Part shown: positions 30,630 through 30,976 of the stretch, piece after piece
Position numbering within the stretch: position 1 is the first letter of the stretch
Layout: every line of letters starts with the position of its first letter
Position numbers and translations under genes: made by a program
The notes under the pieces: model-generated
Database searches by the model: none
The model's input: only the letters and a program-made list of their open reading frames with translations
What the model was told of the DNA's origin: nothing
From: SFWF01 sp045539095
GTDB lineage: Bacteria; Bacillota; Clostridia; Oscillospirales; Acutalibacteraceae
Length of the DNA stretch: 30,976 nucleotides
Direction: 5' to 3'
Assembly (NCBI GenBank): GCA_045539095.1
Contig: JAZQER010000004.1
Location: forward strand, 1 to 30,976

Positions 30630-30976
30630 CTAATCTACGATTTTCTTAGCTAATTCAGCGAGCTCTTTGTCGCTGTAAAATTCAAGTGTAATAGTGCCCT
30701 TGCCCTTGGCGGTGGGGGTTATTTTTACCTTTCTGCCAAGCTCATTTTTAAGTGAAAGCTCAACCTCTTTATAAAAATGGGGCTTGTCGGATTTTGCTTT
30801 TTTAGGCTTGTCCTTTAAGGACTTTGCCATAGATTCAAGGTCGCGCACCGACGCGCCCGCAAGCGCTAAGCGGTAAAGTGTCGCGCGAAGCTCGCTTCCT
30901 TTTGGCGCAGAAAGCAAAACTCTGGCACTTCCTGCCGATAGTTTTCCTTTTTTAAGACTCTCGGTCTCTTCGGGGG
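30630..30976 (-). CDS. parB: chromosome-partitioning protein ParB, C-terminal part
   Basis: The gene runs off the right edge. The frame is open to the window end, and the first apparent start inside is only an internal TTG. The visible 114 or so residues begin EETESLKKGKLSAGSARVLL, part of the DNA-binding helical domain (the family has LSxGHARAL; here SARVLL). A Lys-rich linker follows, then the C-terminal dimerisation and DNA-bridging domain ending GTITLEFYSDKELAELAKKIVD. ParB binds parS and spreads as a CTP-dependent clamp; two perfect sites lie about 15 kb away. serS follows directly. Confidence 0.92.
   Translation of the reverse strand, partial: PEETESLKKGKLSAGSARVLLSAPKGSELRATLYRLALAGASVRDLESMAKSLKDKPKKAKSDKPHFYKEVELSLKNELGRKVKITPTAKGKGTITLEFYSDKELAELAKKIVD

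Overview
The window is about 31 kb of chromosome from a spore-forming, low-to-mid GC Clostridia member. It is probably of the Oscillospirales/Ruminococcaceae type. The grounds are the block dnaA-dnaN-S4-recF-remB-gyrB-gyrA, spoIIID and a SpoVB-type flippase, parB with perfect parS sites, a class I lysyl-tRNA synthetase, and intergenic spaces full of small palindromic repeats. No rRNA, CRISPR array, transposase or complete prophage is visible.

Layout. 1-603: no gene; debris of an interrupted tRNA 3' end, including a 141-bp near-identical direct duplication and several hairpins. 604-4508: a small DUF6440-like gene, then class I LysRS with a C-terminal tRNA-binding domain and a PutP-type Na+/solute symporter. 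4549-5189: a dispersed palindrome, spoIIID (minus strand) and the AT-rich dnaA leader. 5190-14220: the replication/gyrase block, all on the plus strand, interrupted by two more copies of the palindrome. 14323-18107: CPBP protease, tadA, a YczE-like membrane protein and a SpoVB-like flippase, with two perfect parS sites. From 18142 to the right end every intact protein gene is on the minus strand: trkH-trkA, a three-gene envelope-type operon (LCP-like, transglutaminase lipoprotein, cytidylate-kinase-like), OPT transporter with PqqD-like protein and PepD, then serS and the C-terminus of parB. This block is broken at 24.0-25.6 kb by a second repeat-rich tRNA locus (tRNA-Arg CCG) and by two truncated gene fragments.

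How the genes fit together. DnaA, DnaN, RecF, GyrB and GyrA serve replication initiation, clamp loading, repair and topology. ParB acts on the parS sites about 15 kb away. TrkH and TrkA form one K+ channel complex. The OPT, PqqD-like and PepD genes look like a peptide uptake and dipeptide hydrolysis operon.

The most unusual material is noncoding. (i) Two separate tRNA loci carry modular palindromic elements inside or next to copies of the tRNA T-arm/3' end, sharing one hairpin core. (ii) A cruciform intergenic repeat is present in four divergent copies. (iii) A tight array of hairpins separated by short direct spacers lies at 24.66-24.82 kb. (iv) A parS site forms the first codons of the longest tadA reading frame. 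The dnaA neighbourhood is also atypical: I see no consensus DnaA box next to dnaA, and parB-serS lie on the opposite side of gyrA from their usual place.
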